DNA of 64,000 nucleotides from Cryptomeria japonica (lineage: Eukaryota > Streptophyta > Pinopsida > Cupressales > Cupressaceae): positions 663,784,938-663,848,937 of the forward strand of contig NC_081414.1 in the NCBI RefSeq assembly GCF_030272615.1, read 5' to 3'. The notes beneath the pieces were generated by a model. That model made no database searches, was not told where the DNA came from, and was given only the letters and a program-made list of their open reading frames with translations. Numbering within the stretch: the first letter of the stretch is position 1; every line of letters starts with the position of its first letter. The translations under genes and the position numbers were made by a program. This document shows, piece by piece, positions 9,526 through 21,306 of this stretch.

Positions 9526-11459
9526 GAGTATTTGCCGATGCTGGAGTCACATGAGAGATTCCCGTCTATGCAGAGATTGCTACCTGAGTTGACCGTTGAG
9601 GAGCGAGCTACGATCAAGGAGATGGGATTGAGACATGTGCTATATGTGCCCGAGTTTCAGGCGAACATGGGACTGTTGACTGCATTAGCTGAGAGATGGC
9701 ACTCTGAGACGTGCACGTTCCATTTGCCGATGGGTGAGATGACAGTCACCCTAGAGGATGTATACAGGATTCTGTGGATACCAATCGATGGGGAGCTGAT
9801 CCCATACGATTGAGATGGAGACAGGGAGGCATTGAGACGGGTGTTCCAGGACCCAGGACTGGAGATGAGGGCAGGACATGTGGCATGGGACACCATGATA
9901 GCCACAGGATTGGCATTATCGGCAGTGGTAGGAGGAGCTATCAGTGGGTTCCTGTGTCCAGATAGGGCGACACGGGGGTTGGCTATGGGTTGGGGAGGAG
10001 CACTGGAGACACTGGTGATGTAGCACACTAGATATGCCTAGGGACCATGTGGCTGGCCCATTTGTATTATGAGCTTCATTAGTTTGTCTACCATGGATTA
10101 GTGGGATTGGGCTGCGGAGTGACATTGCTACAGGTATGGGCTTATGAGCATCTGCTAGTGACAAGGCCGATACACTTCAGAGGCAGGGGACATGGATGCA
10201 ACTTTGTTCATTTGTATGATATGATCACATCACAGCCACGGATTGGCAGGTTGGAGCACTGGCGGCGAGTGATAGACGACATTGATTTGGTCATATGGAG
10301 ACCATACCTGGGCTGCGAACAGTGGGAGGATGATGCAGTCGAGCTGTCGTACACCTTCCGGAGAAGGTATTTGATTGGGCGGATGCCCTATGTGCTAGAG
10401 AGATAGCTTGTAGACAGGATTGGCTGACAATTTGGCCAGATTCAGAAGATGCCCCGGGGTTCAGGCTGGTATGCACGGACAGTTAGAGATCAGACACAGT
10501 TTGGGCCCTTGTTGTCATATGATCAGGTAGTGACACAGCTGGTAGAGATGATACGTCTACCCTGGGACATGTAGCCAGAGATTGAGGATGCCGGCATGGA
10601 TGCTGAGTACACAGCATACTGGGTAGAGCATCCCTTCCCACGGTTGACGGATCCAGGGGAGCCATTGGATGGAGATGGGGGTGGAGATGATGATGATGGT
10701 GGAGGGGATGGGGGCAGAGGCCAACGGAGGAGGAAGGGAGTAGTTGGAGAGAGGAGGGTTACACCTCGGAGGGAGGGTGGTGAGGAGAGACAGGCTCGGG
10801 TGGTGAGGGGTCATGGTGGATTGTCGCTACAGGTGTTAGCAGCACAGGGTCCCAAACAGGTACAGGTGCAGGGATAGGGACAGAGATAGGTACCAGTATA
10901 GGTACAGGTACAAGTACAGGGACAGAGATAGGTACCAGTACAAGGGGAGCCACAGGCAGAGGCGGAGGGGGCTGACCCAGTAGAGGATGAGCTGCTAGAT
11001 CTGAGGGAGATCTGCCAGGGCTAGGCAGATGAGATCCAGGAGCTGGAGAGGGAGAGGGATTAGCTCAAGATGAGGCTCAGAGATACTAAGCGGGAGCAGG
11101 ATCAGGCTATCCAGCGCTATACAGAGGCTAAGATAGCACTGAGGGCCAGGAGACAGGTAGCGGAGGATACAAGGGCAGGATATGCTTATGTCCTACGGGC
11201 AGGGGAGGAGATTGCCTACTGGAGAGACCTCTACTATGGTGCAGTGCCAGCAAATTAGCGGGCGAGGAGCTTCCATAGACCGTCGCGTACAGCGACAGCT
11301 ATGGGAGGGAGCCGAAGGAGATAGGCATCGAGTTGTGGGGTTATGGGTCCTCCGCCACCACTAGATAGAGGGGACAGGAGGGATGATCCTGGGGTGGGTC
11401 CCTCAGGGGCTCAGATTCTATCGAGGCTAGGCGGCTCCGAGGGAGGGAGTTCATCATAG
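9526..11459 (+). pseudogene. Plant-mobile-domain (PMD) ORF, antisense to gag-pol, disrupted
   Basis: This plus-strand frame encodes a plant mobile domain (PF10536 type, the domain of MAIN/MAIL1 proteins), a family known in plant genes and in extra ORFs of Tat-like elements. First frame (9526-10023): LLTALAERWHSETCTFHLP, GEMTVTLEDVYRILWIP and a later GGAISGFLCPD. After a frame change near 10030 comes GTMWLAHLYYELH, LLQVWAYEHLL and a basic stretch. The C-terminus has a VQVQ/GQR repeat (about 10855-10945) and a probable coiled coil (about 11020-11160). Counted by eye, it has eleven TAG and two TGA stops and no TAA, nearly all explicable as CAG to TAG or CGA to TGA. Unbroken it would be about 640 codons. 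First ATG in frame is 9538. Confidence 0.85.
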
Positions 11460-13137
11460 CCATAGTGGGCTCCCTTTGTATCAGTACTATACCATTTTTG
11501 TATTGTAGACACTTGCGGGTGCTTTTGTAGCCATATGATTTTTACATCATTGTATCATGACACTTTATATATATATATGAGATGATTCATTTTTGCGGCA
11601 ACTATATGCATGTGTACCTATGTGATGAGATGTTTCATGATGTATGCTTATGATATGGATGCAAATATGTATATGATGTAATGCAGTATTTTTGTTCTTT
11701 TATGTTTTAAAATGTTATGCCAATGCAATAGTAAATGTATGTAATGCAAATGAATATGATAATACAAATGATTATTGTGCTAACAGGTGTTGTGTGCAGG
11801 ATGTGATGCAGTTGTGATATCTATATGTATGTATGAAATGCTTATATGTGGTAATGCAGGTGCAGCTACATGAAATGCAAATGTTTTTGGTGTGTCATTA
11901 TACTCAGTCATGTGATAGCAGGCTACACGGACTCGAGAAGGACAATGGAAGTCAATCAAGAAAGAGGGATGAAAGATAGAAGATATGAAAGTGAAAGAGC
12001 TTCTTGTGCATTATCATCATTGAGCTTTATTATGGCAAGTAGGTTATGACAATCGAGGCATATGTTCGACCCAGAAAGTCATTGTACCTGTTTGCATGGA
12101 GATAAGACAGTCACAAACAAGGAATGCCCCAGTTCACACTAGACTCACAGTGTCCTCATATCCTTGGACAAGTCATAGCATTACTAAGAGACAATCCACA
12201 GACAGCAAAGAAAAATAGGTGACAATACCCCATCCTCACCTTTCTAGTCAAAGACTACCTGGAGATAGAATCTCTAGTCAGAGACATCCCAGAAAAGCTA
12301 AAAGACATGTCACCAAAAGAAAGATGAAATCAAAAGAAAACCAAGACTCAACACCAACATCCACTGTAGTCCTCAAGTTTAGTGTCTCTTGTCACTTGTA
12401 TAAGTCTTATTTGATTGTGGCCACAATGTTTACTTTCACAAAATGGATAGATAGCACTGAACCATATGTTGTCTGAGTCTGTTGAAAGATTTGATTTGTT
12501 GAAGCCCATTGTTGCTGCTGTGTCTCATCTGAAACTGACTGAATCCATGAAACTGATACTTTATTGTGCAGAAGATGAAACATTATTGCGGATGATGATG
12601 CAAATGCTGATTTATTGTGGATTGTGCGCAGATAAATTGAAGAAAAGTGGAAGAAACTGTACTCCTCGAAACATGTGATGTTCTTAGTTCCACACCCATC
12701 ACTAGACGTAGGATCTACCTTAGCCACAGATAGGAGCTGATTTATTATGAATGGAAAAAGGTGAAAAGGGAGGTTTATTATGAATGGCTAACCAATCTTG
12801 GGTAGATCAATAACAAGCCATGATGGGAATGGGTAAGTTTATTATGGATGAACTGGCCGTGAGTGTGTGCAAAGTGAAAAGATGAAAGTGAATCTTGAAG
12901 GAGGGAGGAGCAATGTCTCTACGCATGGCACTGGTGACCCAGTTTTCACCATGGTACTTGCCCAGGGCGCCACCGAAGTGGTTTTCACCGTTGGACGAAA
13001 TTATTTCTCTTTCCTTTTTTCAATTTTTCAATATTTTTTGTGTCACAAGGCGCCTGTTTGCCAGGTTTTCACCAAGTAACGATTTTTATATTTTTAATTT
13101 TTTATTTTGTATTTTTGAATTAGGATATTCCAAAGAG
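11460..13137. other. Non-coding spacer between the convergent ORFs of the gypsy element
   Basis: No recognisable gene. Bases 11560-11900 are rich in TATG/ATGCA-like words. At 12930-13070 the motif GTTTTCACC occurs three times, next to GGCGCC-like sequence. The antisense ORF and pol converge here, so the segment could hold transcription ends for both; I see no clear polyadenylation signal to prove it. Confidence 0.5.
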
Positions 13138-14275
13138 CTATGTGTAGAACCTGCGAAGGTGCATGTTGTTGATAGGATCCTCCAAAGGTTCACCTTCTGT
13201 AGTTGAAAGCTGATATGCCCCAGATCCATATGCTGCTGTAATAATGTAAGTCAGTTTGGTTCGAACTTGCCCTTCTTTTCTATGTCTTGTTGACTTTTAG
13301 GATTTTCTCTGAGAACTAAGTCAACCACCTCAAATGTGCGAGGTTTGACTTTGTGATTGTAGCTGTGACTCATTCATTGTTGATAAGCCTTGAGATGATT
13401 AAAAGCAGTTTGTCTTCGTTCATCCAGTAGTTCTAGCTCTTGCGAGCGAGAGACCCTATAGTCTTCGTCAATGATGATGTTTTGCAAAGAGACTCGTAAA
13501 GAGGGTAACTCAACCTCAATAGGCAAGATAGCTTCAGTGCCATAGACAAGTGAATAGGGTGTAGCTCCTGTAGGTGTGCGGACACTTGTGCGGTAGGCCC
13601 AAAGTGTAGGATTAAGTTGGATATGCCAATTACGACCAACATCGTCGACTGTCTTCTTTAGGATTTTCAGGATTGTTTTATTAGATGCCTCAGCTTGGCC
13701 ATTACCTTGGGGGTAATATGGTGTGGAGAAACGATGGGAAATATGGAAACGGTCACAGAGTTCACAAACATCCTGATTTTTGAAGGGATGCCCATTATCA
13801 GTGATAATGGAAATAGGAATACCGTATCGGCAAATGATATAGTTGAGGATGAATGTAGCAATCTATTTTCCAGTAACTTGTGTGAGAGGCACGGCTTCAA
13901 TCCATTTTGTAAAATACTCTGTGGTAGTGATAATGAATTTGTGAGCATTGGAAGAAGGAGGGTGAATCTTGCCTATGAGATCGAGTCCCCACTGACAAAA
14001 GGGCCAAGGAGACGCAAGTGGTTGAAGTTCTTGTGTTGGCGCATGTATGAGATCTCCATAAATTTGACATTGCTTACATTTATTGACAAACTGATATGAG
14101 TCTTTCTCCATATCGGGCCAATAATATCCAGTCCTAATGAGTTTCTTGGCTAAGGTAGGACCACTAGCATGTGGACCACATATCTCTTCATGCACTTCCT
14201 GTAGCGCAATCTGAGCTTCGTCGCTTTCTAAACATCTAAGAAGAGTGTCATCTAGACCTCATCGGTATAGTATAT
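13138..14275 (-). pseudogene. Gypsy integrase, disrupted
   Basis: Integrase inserts element cDNA into the genome. In minus sense the HHCC zinc-binding domain reads VHEEICGPHASG...CKQCQ (about 14090-14200). The catalytic core keeps all three acidic residues: GLDLIG (about 13995), ITDNG (about 13800) and NGQAEASNK (about 13700). The C-terminal part continues through VKPRTFEVVDLVL (about 13350) and ends INNMHLRRFYT with TAG at 13138-13140. Lesions include TGA in LYR* near 14260, TAG after QVTGK near 13866, a TGA after YQQ near 13386, and a frame change with a TGA near 13250. No intact frame remains. Confidence 0.88.
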
Positions 14276-14387
14276 CAGCTAAAATGACATATCGAGAGGA
14301 TTGGCGAATGAAAGTGCGACGTTGGTTATTTGATAGATCAGGAGGTAGAGTATTGTCACGTAGGTATGTGAAAATGGAACCATATAA

Positions 14388-15389
14388 CTAGGATTCGGGA
14401 CCGACAACACATATCGTCTTAGTAGGAATGATCTCATATGAAGGGACCAAAAGGTTATCCACCAAGAACTCATAGTGGGTCTCATTTGGAGGTAAATCAA
14501 TCAGTGAAGCAATTGTAGCCATGGCATCTACAGCGTGATTCTGCTCTCTTGGTATCTGCTCAAAATCTATCTTTGTGAAGTATTGTTTCAGGTCATCCAC
14601 CATTTGTTTATAAGGCATTAATTTCTCATCTTTTGTTTGGTAATCATCAGTTGCTTGATGGATGACCAGTTGGGAGTCCCCAAAAACATGAAGTTCCTGG
14701 ATCTTCCATTGAACTGCAATTCGTAATCTAGTTGTTAATGCCTCATACTCCGCTATATTGTTAGTGCAAGGAAATGATAAGCGGTATGATTTTGGTATAG
14801 AATCCCCTTGAGGAGTTATAAAAAGGATGCCAGCTCCTACCCCATGCTGTGTGTATGAGTCGTCGAAGTACAGTTGCCATGGCTTTGCATGTGACATTGT
14901 TAAAATGGATTCATCTGGAAATTCTGAGCGTAGAGGAAGATCATCTATCATGGGAGCATCTGCTAATTGATCTACAATGGCTTGTCCTTTTATTGCTTTT
15001 TTGTCCACATACTGGATGTCAAATTCACTTAGGATCATTACCCATTTGGCCAGTCGCCCAGTAAGTGTTGCCTTATTGAGAAGGTATTTCAATGGGTCTA
15101 TCCTTGCAACTAACTTAGTCTTATGAGTGAGCATGTAATGTCATAATTTCTACGAAGCAAAGACCATGGCGAGACATGCACACTCAATTGGTGTGTAGTT
15201 TAGCTCATATCCCACCAATGTGCGACTGATATAGTATACTGCTTTTTCCTTGCCCTCAGCAATTTGTTGTGCTAAGAGTGCCCCCAGTGCTGTTGGAGTA
15301 GCTGATATGTATAGTAACAGTGGTTGATCTGGAACTGGTGGCATCAGAACTGGTGAATTTAGAAGATAATCTTTGAGCGTCTGGAAAGC
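14388..15389 (-). pseudogene. Dual RNase H region (RT-linked RNase H plus archaeal-type RNase H)
   Basis: The first part (15150-15389) is the gypsy RNase H following RT: LLLYISATPTALGALLAQ and CACLAMVFAS, then TAG and TGA stops near 15140. A linker (KLVARIDPLKYLL...LAKWVMILSEFDIQYV) leads to a second RNase H at about 14480-14890: PWQLYFDDS, NIAEYEALTTRL, VFGDSQLVIHQ and NHAVDAMA, which supply the D-E-D-H/D pattern. Here the usual FDGS-type motif reads FDDS. The second domain is the extra archaeal-type RNase H known from the Tat lineage, and supports that classification. Confidence 0.85.
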
Positions 15390-16340
15390 CTATTGACAGT
15401 TATCATCCCATTTGAATTTGATGTTTTTATGTAGCAGGTGCTGAAAAGGATTACACTTGTCTGCTAGTTGTGCTATGAATCTTCGGATGGACTGGAGTCT
15501 GCCCTGTAAGGATCGAAGTTGACTAATATTTCTTGGAGGTTGCATTTCCAAGATGGCCTTGACTTTTGCTGGATCAGCTTCAATTCCTCTTTTGGACACA
15601 ATGAATCCTAGGAGCTTCCCGGAGGTTACTCCAAAGACACATTTCTTGGGGTTTAATCTTACTTTGTATTTCTCCAACCGATCAAAGACGACTGAGAGTA
15701 TGTCCAAATGTGTATTTCTATCTATTGATTTGCCCAAGAGGTCATCAACATAATCTTCCACAGTTACATGCATGAGATCATGAAAGATAGTAGTCATGGC
15801 TCTTTGATATGTAGCACCTGCATTCTTTAGCCTGAAAGGCATGACATTCTAGCAGAAAGTTCCCCACGGACAAGTAAATGTTGTTTTATGTTGATCCTTG
15901 GGCACGATTCTTATTTGATTATAACTAGAGAATCCATCCATCAATGATAACATTTCATGACCTGCTGTGAGATCAACAATCAAGTCAATATTTGGTAATG
16001 GGAAGTCATCCTTTGGACAAGCTTTGTTGATGTCTTTGAAATCTGTACATATTCTGATGCTGCGATCTGGTTTGCTAACATGTACCAAGTTGGAGATCCA
16101 TTCGGGATAATCAATTGGGCGTATGAATCCAACATCGAGTAATTTCTCAAGTTTTGCTTTGACGAGTAATGCCACTTGTGGATGCATTTTTCTTAGTTTC
16201 TATTTTACTGGTTTTGCCCCTGGTTTGACTGTCAAATGATGCATTACCAAATCCGGATCTAATCCAGGCATATCAGCATATGACCAGGTGAAGTTGATTT
16301 GTCATTCTTTGAAGAAACTTATGAATTTTGACCTTTCGAA
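15390..16340 (-). pseudogene. Gypsy reverse transcriptase, disrupted
   Basis: RT copies element RNA into DNA. The N-terminal part (15849-16187) contains KLEKLLDVGFIRPIDYPEW, ICTDFKDINKACPKDDFPLP and LSLMDGFSSYNQI. A TAG (from TGG) near 15850 interrupts the TFCPWG...MPF region; the frame continues MPFRLKNAGATYQRAM, where the usual GLKNA glycine is Arg. The catalytic box VEDYVDDLL is at about 15740. The thumb and connection end at WDDNCQ with a TAG near 15390. Upstream (16190-16340) weaker pol sequence with two stops leads to the linker. Confidence 0.9.
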
Positions 16341-16414
16341 CTCTGTCAGTGATTGAGCTAGGAATATGTTGTGTGGAACCTCTTCTGTACCAATGTTTGT
16401 TTTGATAGTCTCCT

Positions 16415-17656
16415 CTACCAACATGGATGACTTTTCCTCATATGATGCTGGGAGGATGTCAAGCCTTCCATCTTCGGGTGCCTCAGAGAGGTTTTCGCCC
16501 TCAGATACGTCCTTTTTTTTTTTACTTTTTTGGGGTCAGACAATGCCATAATGTGGTTTTCGCCACAAGACCCTTGATTTGTTCTTATTTTCACATTTTT
16601 GCGACTGGAAGGTCCGACACCCTCACCAAAATATGTCATGCTATTGAGTTCTATAGTGTATCCCGCTTTATGGTCTCCAGGGGGAAGATCATCTCGTATG
16701 CCCAGATAGTCAATAAAAGCTTCATCATTTTGGAATGTGTCAAACTGCGCAGGTCCCTCATGATCCCAGTCAATGAGTTGGTGGTGAACAAGGGGAAGGT
16801 CGTTAATGTTTTCGAAGTTAGCGGGGCTAAGAGTGAAGATGCAGTTATATTTGGGTATGTCAAGGTAATTATCGAGGTCATCGATGGCACTCTCCTCATC
16901 AGTCTCGATCGCGAGCGAATCCAAATTATCATCACTAGTAGCGCATTTTGGGACAGGTGTTCTCATCCTATGTGATTTCAACCTAGAACCTTGAGACAAG
17001 GACTGCATAGACTCCTCATGGGTCGTTTCTTGACCAACTCTGAACTTGTTATAAAACTCCTCTTCTTCTGTGGGTTCATCTGGCTCTCTGAATGTCTCGG
17101 TGAGCTCGTAGTCACTAGAAGACTTGTCGGAACCCCATTCCCATTCGTTGGAATCTGTGGAATAGCGATTCTCTTGTTGAATTTTGGCAGCTTTGATTTG
17201 TAAGGCTTCTTCTGTCCTTTGGGTGTGGACCTTGGAAGTTGAGAAACCAAGTCCTTTCAAGCGTTCCTTCTTAAGAGTCAATTCAAGTTGTAAAGGTTCA
17301 ATGATGCCTTCCTTTCGTAACCCCAAAGGGATTTTTCCATCATACCCAAATTTTTGTAGAATTTTGAAGCCTTTGCCATATTTCTCACATGGTAGATTGA
17401 TGTGATCTTGTGTTTCCTCTTCATTGTCTCTGAAAAGCATTTGGTATAAATCTTCCTCTTCTAGTTCACCCCATCTTTGAAAGGTAGTAGGGTCCCATTT
17501 AAGCATCATGATGGAGATTTGCTTGTTAGGATGTGGTCTTCCATATTCTTTTGGGGAACTCATGACTTGTCGTAAGTACATGGTCTGATTGAAAGTATAT
17601 TCCCCCATGCCCTTATCTTGAAACCTGCCTTTAAGCTCAAATTGTTTTGATGTCAA
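16415..17656 (-). pseudogene. Gypsy pol linker with G-patch-like domain
   Basis: A 413-codon frame between protease and RT. Residues about 90-140 read YGKGFKILQKFGYDGKIPLG, then LRKEGIIEPLQ and later GLGF. The spacing of glycines and the hydrophobic positions fit a G-patch, an RNA-binding motif also seen after the protease in betaretroviruses. The rest is acidic and low in complexity (ELEEEDLYQ, DEPTEEEEF, TDEESAIDDLDNY). The frame ends near a T-rich run at 16508-16524 (A-rich in minus sense), where a length change probably caused the frameshift before RT. A G-patch in a plant gypsy pol is not something I can confirm as described. Confidence 0.65.
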
Positions 17657-17686
17657 AGGTTTTAATGACTCAGGATCAATGTATGT

Positions 17687-18226
17687 CTAGGAAGGAACAA
17701 CCTCATGATTACTGGGAATGATGGTCCCCGTCTTTGATTTCAAGTTATTGCAATATATGAATGGATTAGGATCACCATTAACTGTTACTTCCACTCCATT
17801 ATGAGGAAACTTAATGTATTGGTGATATGTGGATGGGACTGCCCTCATTTCATGAATCCAAGGACGTCCTAGCAATATGTTATAAGTGAGATTTAAATCC
17901 AGGACTTGACAGACCACATCCTTTGTAACTGGCCCAACTCTGAGAGGTAAAGTGACTGTACCCTTGGATGAATGCTCTTCATCATCATATGCTTTAATGG
18001 TGATTTTGTTTGTAGAATTCACAGCTTTATCAGAATATCCCAATTGTGTAATAGTGCTTAATGTGCAAATGTTTAGACCTGCTCCTCCATCTATCAGGAC
18101 TCTTTTTATTCGATGTTTGTGTATGAAGGATTCAATGTGTAGTGGTGCATTATGTGGCTGACTTACACAGGCGTCATCAGCTTCTGTGAAAGTAAGTGAA
18201 TGTGGAACGGAAAGGTATCCCACCAT
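17687..18226 (-). pseudogene. Gypsy aspartic protease
   Basis: A 179-codon frame with the retropepsin layout of Tat-like elements: active-site KRVLIDGGAGLNI (residues about 40-52, D-G-G in place of D-T/S-G, as is common in this lineage), then NILLGRPWIHEMRAV (about 115-130), the usual LGRPWL motif. It processes the Gag-Pol polyprotein. The frame is open over its length but is separated from gag by a stop near 18236 and from the linker by a stop near 17687. Confidence 0.85.
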
Positions 18227-18235
18227 GGCTTGAAA

Positions 18236-19725
18236 CTAGTCCACATTCAGCTCTGTAGGAAAGGCAGTATCTCTCAAGATTTTGTCAAGAATGGCTTTAT
18301 GTGCGGGAGATATGCGTAATAGCTCAAGGATTGAAATGAGCGCGGGTGTCTTCCCTAGCTGTTCTACAAGGTCATACTCAGGTTTGGTTGATGAAGAAGC
18401 AGTGTTTTTAGTTGGAGCACCTTGCAAAGTGATTTTACCTCGACAAGTTGTGACATGACATTCGGAGGTAGGTTCGGAAGAAGATCCAACACCTTTTAGG
18501 ACAATCTTGGGTCTCTGGGTAGAATTCTCAAAAGCTTTGTCCTTGATGATAATGGTAGAGACGTAATTGTCCATCGAGATATGATTGATGGTTGAATCAT
18601 AGTTGTAAGATGCTCTGGTATAGTTGGTTTGATCCTCTATGGCTTTAGCTTTTCCCTTGTCATGTTTTGGGAATGCTTCCTTAAACATCTCATGTTCTTG
18701 ATTAGACGAATGTCCCTCAATCTCAATGTCACCTCTATCAATGAGATCTTGTATGATGTTCTTCAGTCGATGACAATTTCCTATCTTATGACCTTTGCTC
18801 TTATGAAATTCACAATACTCATCATCATTCCACCAATTTGGTTTAACCTTTGGTTCATATGGAGGAAAATCTGGAACTGTGATTACCTTGTTTGCCACTA
18901 GCTTCTTGAAGACTAACTCAAGTGGTTCTCCCAATGGAGTGTACTTTCTTCGTGATCTAGAAGTTGTTTGAGTATTCACTTGATTGTTTGTAGAACTTGA
19001 TCCTGAAAAGATGACTTTGGGTCGCACTGTATTAGCATCAACAACACCATCATTGACTGTGTTCTTATTTTTATTCCAAAATCTTGGCTTGTCTTTTCCT
19101 TTAAAGTCATCTTTGTTTTCCTTGAATATCTTGATGACTCCTTGTTCAATTAAGAGATTTTCTATCGCTAAGCCTTTTTCAATAATGTCCTTGAAGGTGG
19201 ACAAACAAGCTTTTCTTAGATCATAGCCAATCTCTTTGTTAACATTTTGGCTGAACATTTCTACCATTTGTTTTTGTGGAATTTCACAAGAGCATCTGCT
19301 GGCTAGGTTTCTCCATCTTTTTGTTTGGTGTTGCACAAAGTAGCGACTGATATGTCTGTCTCTATGTTGTAGGAGAAATGTTGAATAAATGCCTCTGCTA
19401 AGTCACCCCATGACTTAATTCCAGGCGGTAGTTGGGAGAACCATTCCATAGCTTGATCACCTAAGCTTTGTGAGAATAATCTCATCAAATATGTCTCTTC
19501 TGCTGCTACCTCAATGCAAGCTGTGAAAAATTGTCTTATGTGTGCCTTAGGATCCCCTTTTCCTCTATACTTATCAAATTTAGGTGTCACAAAGTGTGTA
19601 GGAAAAGGAGGCATTGGAATGCTCTTGTCAAATGGATAAGGACATATGTCTCTCATTGTGTATGTTGGCTTTGGTGTATTTATGTCCTCCATTTTCTTTT
19701 GTAAGTCCCTGATTTGTTGCTCCAA
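18236..19725 (-). pseudogene. Gypsy gag (capsid and CCHC), frameshifted
   Basis: The capsid part (19303-19725) has the retrotransposon gag signature: PKFDKYRGKGDPKAHIRQFF, LMRLFSQSLGDQAMEWFSQL and WGDLAEAFIQHF. A frameshift near 19320 leads into 18236-19336, which continues gag and carries a single zinc knuckle of the Tat type, CEFHKSKGHKIGNC (about 18800), followed by LKNIIQDLIDRG. The tail is Ser/Thr-rich. Gag forms the virus-like particle and binds element RNA. The frameshift and a terminal TAG separate it from the protease. Confidence 0.88.
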
Positions 19726-19743
19726 ATTGTTCTTAGGTGGAGA

Positions 19744-20628
19744 TCAACTTCTTGGACCATATCCTATGTTTGAAGTACCCATTGGAGGAGGAGCATATTG
19801 CATATATGGATGATATTGATCATACACATGTTCATATGGAGGAGGTCTATAATGATGCTGCGTATATGGACCACTTGGTATAGATTCATGTTGAGGAACA
19901 CCATATCCATTTTGTGCATGTATACCATACTCTACAGGCATGTCATGTTCTATTGTATTGCCCCCAAATTTGACACGGGGTTTCCTTGTGTCCAAATTTT
20001 GTGCATGCCTTGGAATATCCCATTGCTTTGGTGGTTGATCCTTAGCATTAATATGTGATTGAGCATATTTTTCTCCATAAGACTTCCATAGTGGTCTGCG
20101 AAGGTGAGTATCATATGTTTGACCATGACTATATGGGACCTCTAGTTTTTGAAGCAAAGCTAATGGTGATTCAGGTACCATATATGGTCCTCTATTTCCT
20201 CCACTATTAGGTCTCCTTTGATCCATGTTAGAGTGAGGTTGTTGCAATGGTTGATTTTCCATTATTTGAGACATGTCAAAATCATGAGGTATCTTGGCTC
20301 CACTTTGTGCCATCATTTGTAAAAAGTATTGTCTATCCCTCCTCATGATTTCCTCAACCAATCGATTGAAATGGGGATTCATAATGGATTCTTCCACATC
20401 TGCTGAATGTATAGAAAAGTTGTCCATATTGTCATTATGTATAGAATTGTTGTTTATAGTGTCCATGTTCTCAACATTTGGAATGTTTCTATAGGCATCC
20501 ATGTCAGGTAATGTAGTATGATCAGAATTGAAAAAGATCTCATTGTCATACTCATAAGAACTCATGTTTGCGGACTCTTGAGCCTCTTTAGTTTCTCTCC
20601 TAGATTTTTGAAGGCGGGTTTCAACCAT
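19744..20628 (-). pseudogene. Gypsy gag N-terminal extension
   Basis: A 294-codon frame starting at the ATG at 20628 (MVETRLQKSRRETKEAQES). It is rich in Asn, Met, Asp and, near its end, Tyr/Pro/His (HYRPPPYEHVYDQYHPYMQY). It has no clear domain and is probably the disordered N-terminal part of gag. It ends with a stop at 19744, 18 bases before the capsid frame opens, which probably marks a point lesion in one original gag ORF. Confidence 0.7.
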
Positions 20629-21125
20629 GAACTAGGTATTGACCAAGATGTGTGAGACTAGATGAAAAATGGAAAGAGTATGGAAGACTAAGAGTTGGAT
20701 GAAATGTAAATGAATCTGAAGTGTACTTGCAATGTCCAAAGTGTAAGACCAAGTATGTATGTAGTAGAGTAGGTGCGACTTCCAAAGAGAGGATAGTTTC
20801 TCTTGATGAGGTAAGTTGACCTTGACTCTAAGTAGGACCAAATGAGACCCAAAGGTAAGAAACCTTGATGAGGGACCACTTAGCAAAGTGTTGTTGTATG
20901 TAGTGTGTTGACAAAGTATGATGAGGACAAGCAAGTGACCTTTTGACTCAAGTTTAGACAAATGTAAATGTAATGTGAAATGTGAAGCAATGATGGATTT
21001 TGTGAGACCCAAAGACAGGTTGAATGCTAGATGAAACCTTGGAGAAATGACCTAGGAAGCTCAAGAATTCCGAAACTGACTATGTTTGTTTGCTGGACTG
21101 TAACAATTTTTCAATTCTGGATATA

Positions 21126-21306
21126 GACGCACCTGTATATACTTCATAGACGCAGTTTCCTGACACAGACATGGCTCTATTTAACACAGACGCATTTCTG
21201 AGATTTTTTGCCAAGTGTAATGTTGACTGTTGGAACACAGACGCTATTATGTCTGACACAGATGCAGTTTCTTGACGTAGATGCTATTATGTCTGACACA
21301 GACGCG
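21126..21306 (-). repeat. Phased motif array, gag leader copy 1
   Basis: GACG/GATG/GACA cores of ACACAGACGC-like motifs start at 21126, 21149, 21168, 21189, 21240, 21261, 21280 and 21301, so spacing is 19-23 bp except for one wider gap of 51. In minus sense each reads GCGTCTGTGT, the orientation of gag. Same motif and spacing as at 8869-9095 and 22541-22752. Confidence 0.8.

Noticed and set aside
9657-11364. Several overlapping minus- and plus-strand frames across the plant-mobile-domain region
   Set aside because: They are shadows of the GC-richer PMD frame and match nothing.
9526-11459. A host MAIN/MAIL1-type gene caught between elements
   Set aside because: It lies inside the LTR-bounded, TSD-flanked gypsy element, in the position of known extra ORFs of the Tat lineage.
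13695-14099. 134-codon plus-strand frame
   Set aside because: It is the antisense shadow of the integrase core, whose DDE motifs are read on the minus strand.
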